Origin: Candidatus Didemnitutus sp.
GTDB taxonomy: Bacteria; Verrucomicrobiota; Verrucomicrobiia; Opitutales; Opitutaceae
Assembly: GCA_019634575.1 (NCBI GenBank)
Contig: JAHCAY010000004.1
Location: 250,569-314,568 of the forward strand
DNA: 64,000 bases
Reading direction: 5' to 3'
The position numbers were made by a program, and so were the translations under genes. Positions 63,801 to 64,000 of this stretch are shown in pieces (the stretch's first letter is position 1; each line of letters begins with the position of its first letter). A model generated the notes under the pieces. That model did no database searches, was not told where the DNA came from, and saw only the letters and a list, made by a program, of their open reading frames with translations.

Positions 63801-63930
63801 GGGGTGAGGTGGCGAGGCGGGCGCGGGCGAGGGGAAAGTGCCGGTGCGCGCGGGGTCGGCCAAGGGGTTGATGACAGCAAGACTTGGACGTGCACCAGCA
63901 TCATTTGCGCGAACGCGCCGGCAACGGCCA

Positions 63931-63949
63931 CCCAGGGCTAACTGTAGAA
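63931..63949. promoter_or_regulatory. Candidate operator upstream of the GPH transporter
   Basis: CCCAGGGCTAACTGTAGAA combines the CCCAGGGCTAA half-palindrome (compare 58838-58850) and CTA-ACTG-TAGAA (compare TTCTA-GTGT-TAGAA at 39386-39399), 131-149 bp before the transporter ATG. The rest of 63801-64000 shows no gene. Confidence 0.3.
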
Positions 63950-64000
63950 TGCGACGTGCGGCGGTGCCGGCGCATCGGGGGGCGATGCGCCGCGGATTCT

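Overview
The window is GC-rich, densely coded bacterial DNA that looks like a chromosomal segment of a Verrucomicrobiota bacterium, most likely Opitutaceae. The signs are a 51-residue small basic protein of the Chlamydiae/Verrucomicrobia type, a very large TonB-dependent receptor with the plug style common in Opitutaceae, a double-length UvrA, many palindromic repeats, and a large hemicellulose-degradation locus. Genus and species cannot be read from the sequence. No rRNA, CRISPR array, transposase or integrase was seen.

Layout. 1-18.7 kb: a 5'-truncated GH13 debranching enzyme, then lower glycolysis (gap, pgk, tpiA) with a hairpin after each of the first two genes; a secreted orphan; a minus-strand pair (polyprenyl diphosphate synthase and a small unknown protein); an FmdB-type zinc ribbon, a membrane-anchored orphan, murJ and a small GNAT protein; minus-strand rpmB and a MidA-type methyltransferase; then ctpA, tsaD and two exported carbohydrate-active enzymes whose reading frames overlap tsaD and each other by ATGA. 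18.7-25.96 kb: a four-ATPase UvrA of about 1965 residues and a GT4 glycosyltransferase, both minus strand. 26-39.3 kb: housekeeping genes, including a small holin-family membrane protein, lpd, tRNA-Arg(CCG), a DedA protein, the small basic protein, cutA, rpoZ, smpB, thrB, plsY, lysC, thrC, a CocE-type hydrolase, a methyltransferase and a cardiolipin synthase.

39.5-63.8 kb is the most coherent system: a glucuronoxylan utilisation locus made of two convergent gene sets. The plus set is TonB-dependent receptor, SGNH esterase, GH3, a GH35-like enzyme, polysaccharide deacetylase, GH115 alpha-glucuronidase, mannonate dehydratase and an SDR oxidoreductase. The minus set is a GPH-family sugar transporter, GH8 exo-oligoxylanase, GH67 alpha-glucuronidase, GH44 and GH43. 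Read together, decorated xylan fragments would enter by the receptor, lose acetyl, (methyl)glucuronyl and arabinosyl groups in the periplasm, be cut to xylose and glucuronate, cross the inner membrane by the symporter, and have the uronate routed through fructuronate and mannonate to 2-keto-3-deoxygluconate. No SusD homologue, GH10/GH11 endoxylanase or glucuronate isomerase is in the window.

The most unusual single object is uvrA. Its open frame carries at least six palindromic repeat-like segments, including two 19-nt palindromes that are exact reverse complements of each other at the joint between the two UvrA halves, and two near-identical 30-nt segments 3.6 kb apart. One of these segments shares a 14-nt core with a palindrome lying directly after the tRNA-Arg gene. 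This suggests a mobile repeat family that is tolerated inside coding sequence.
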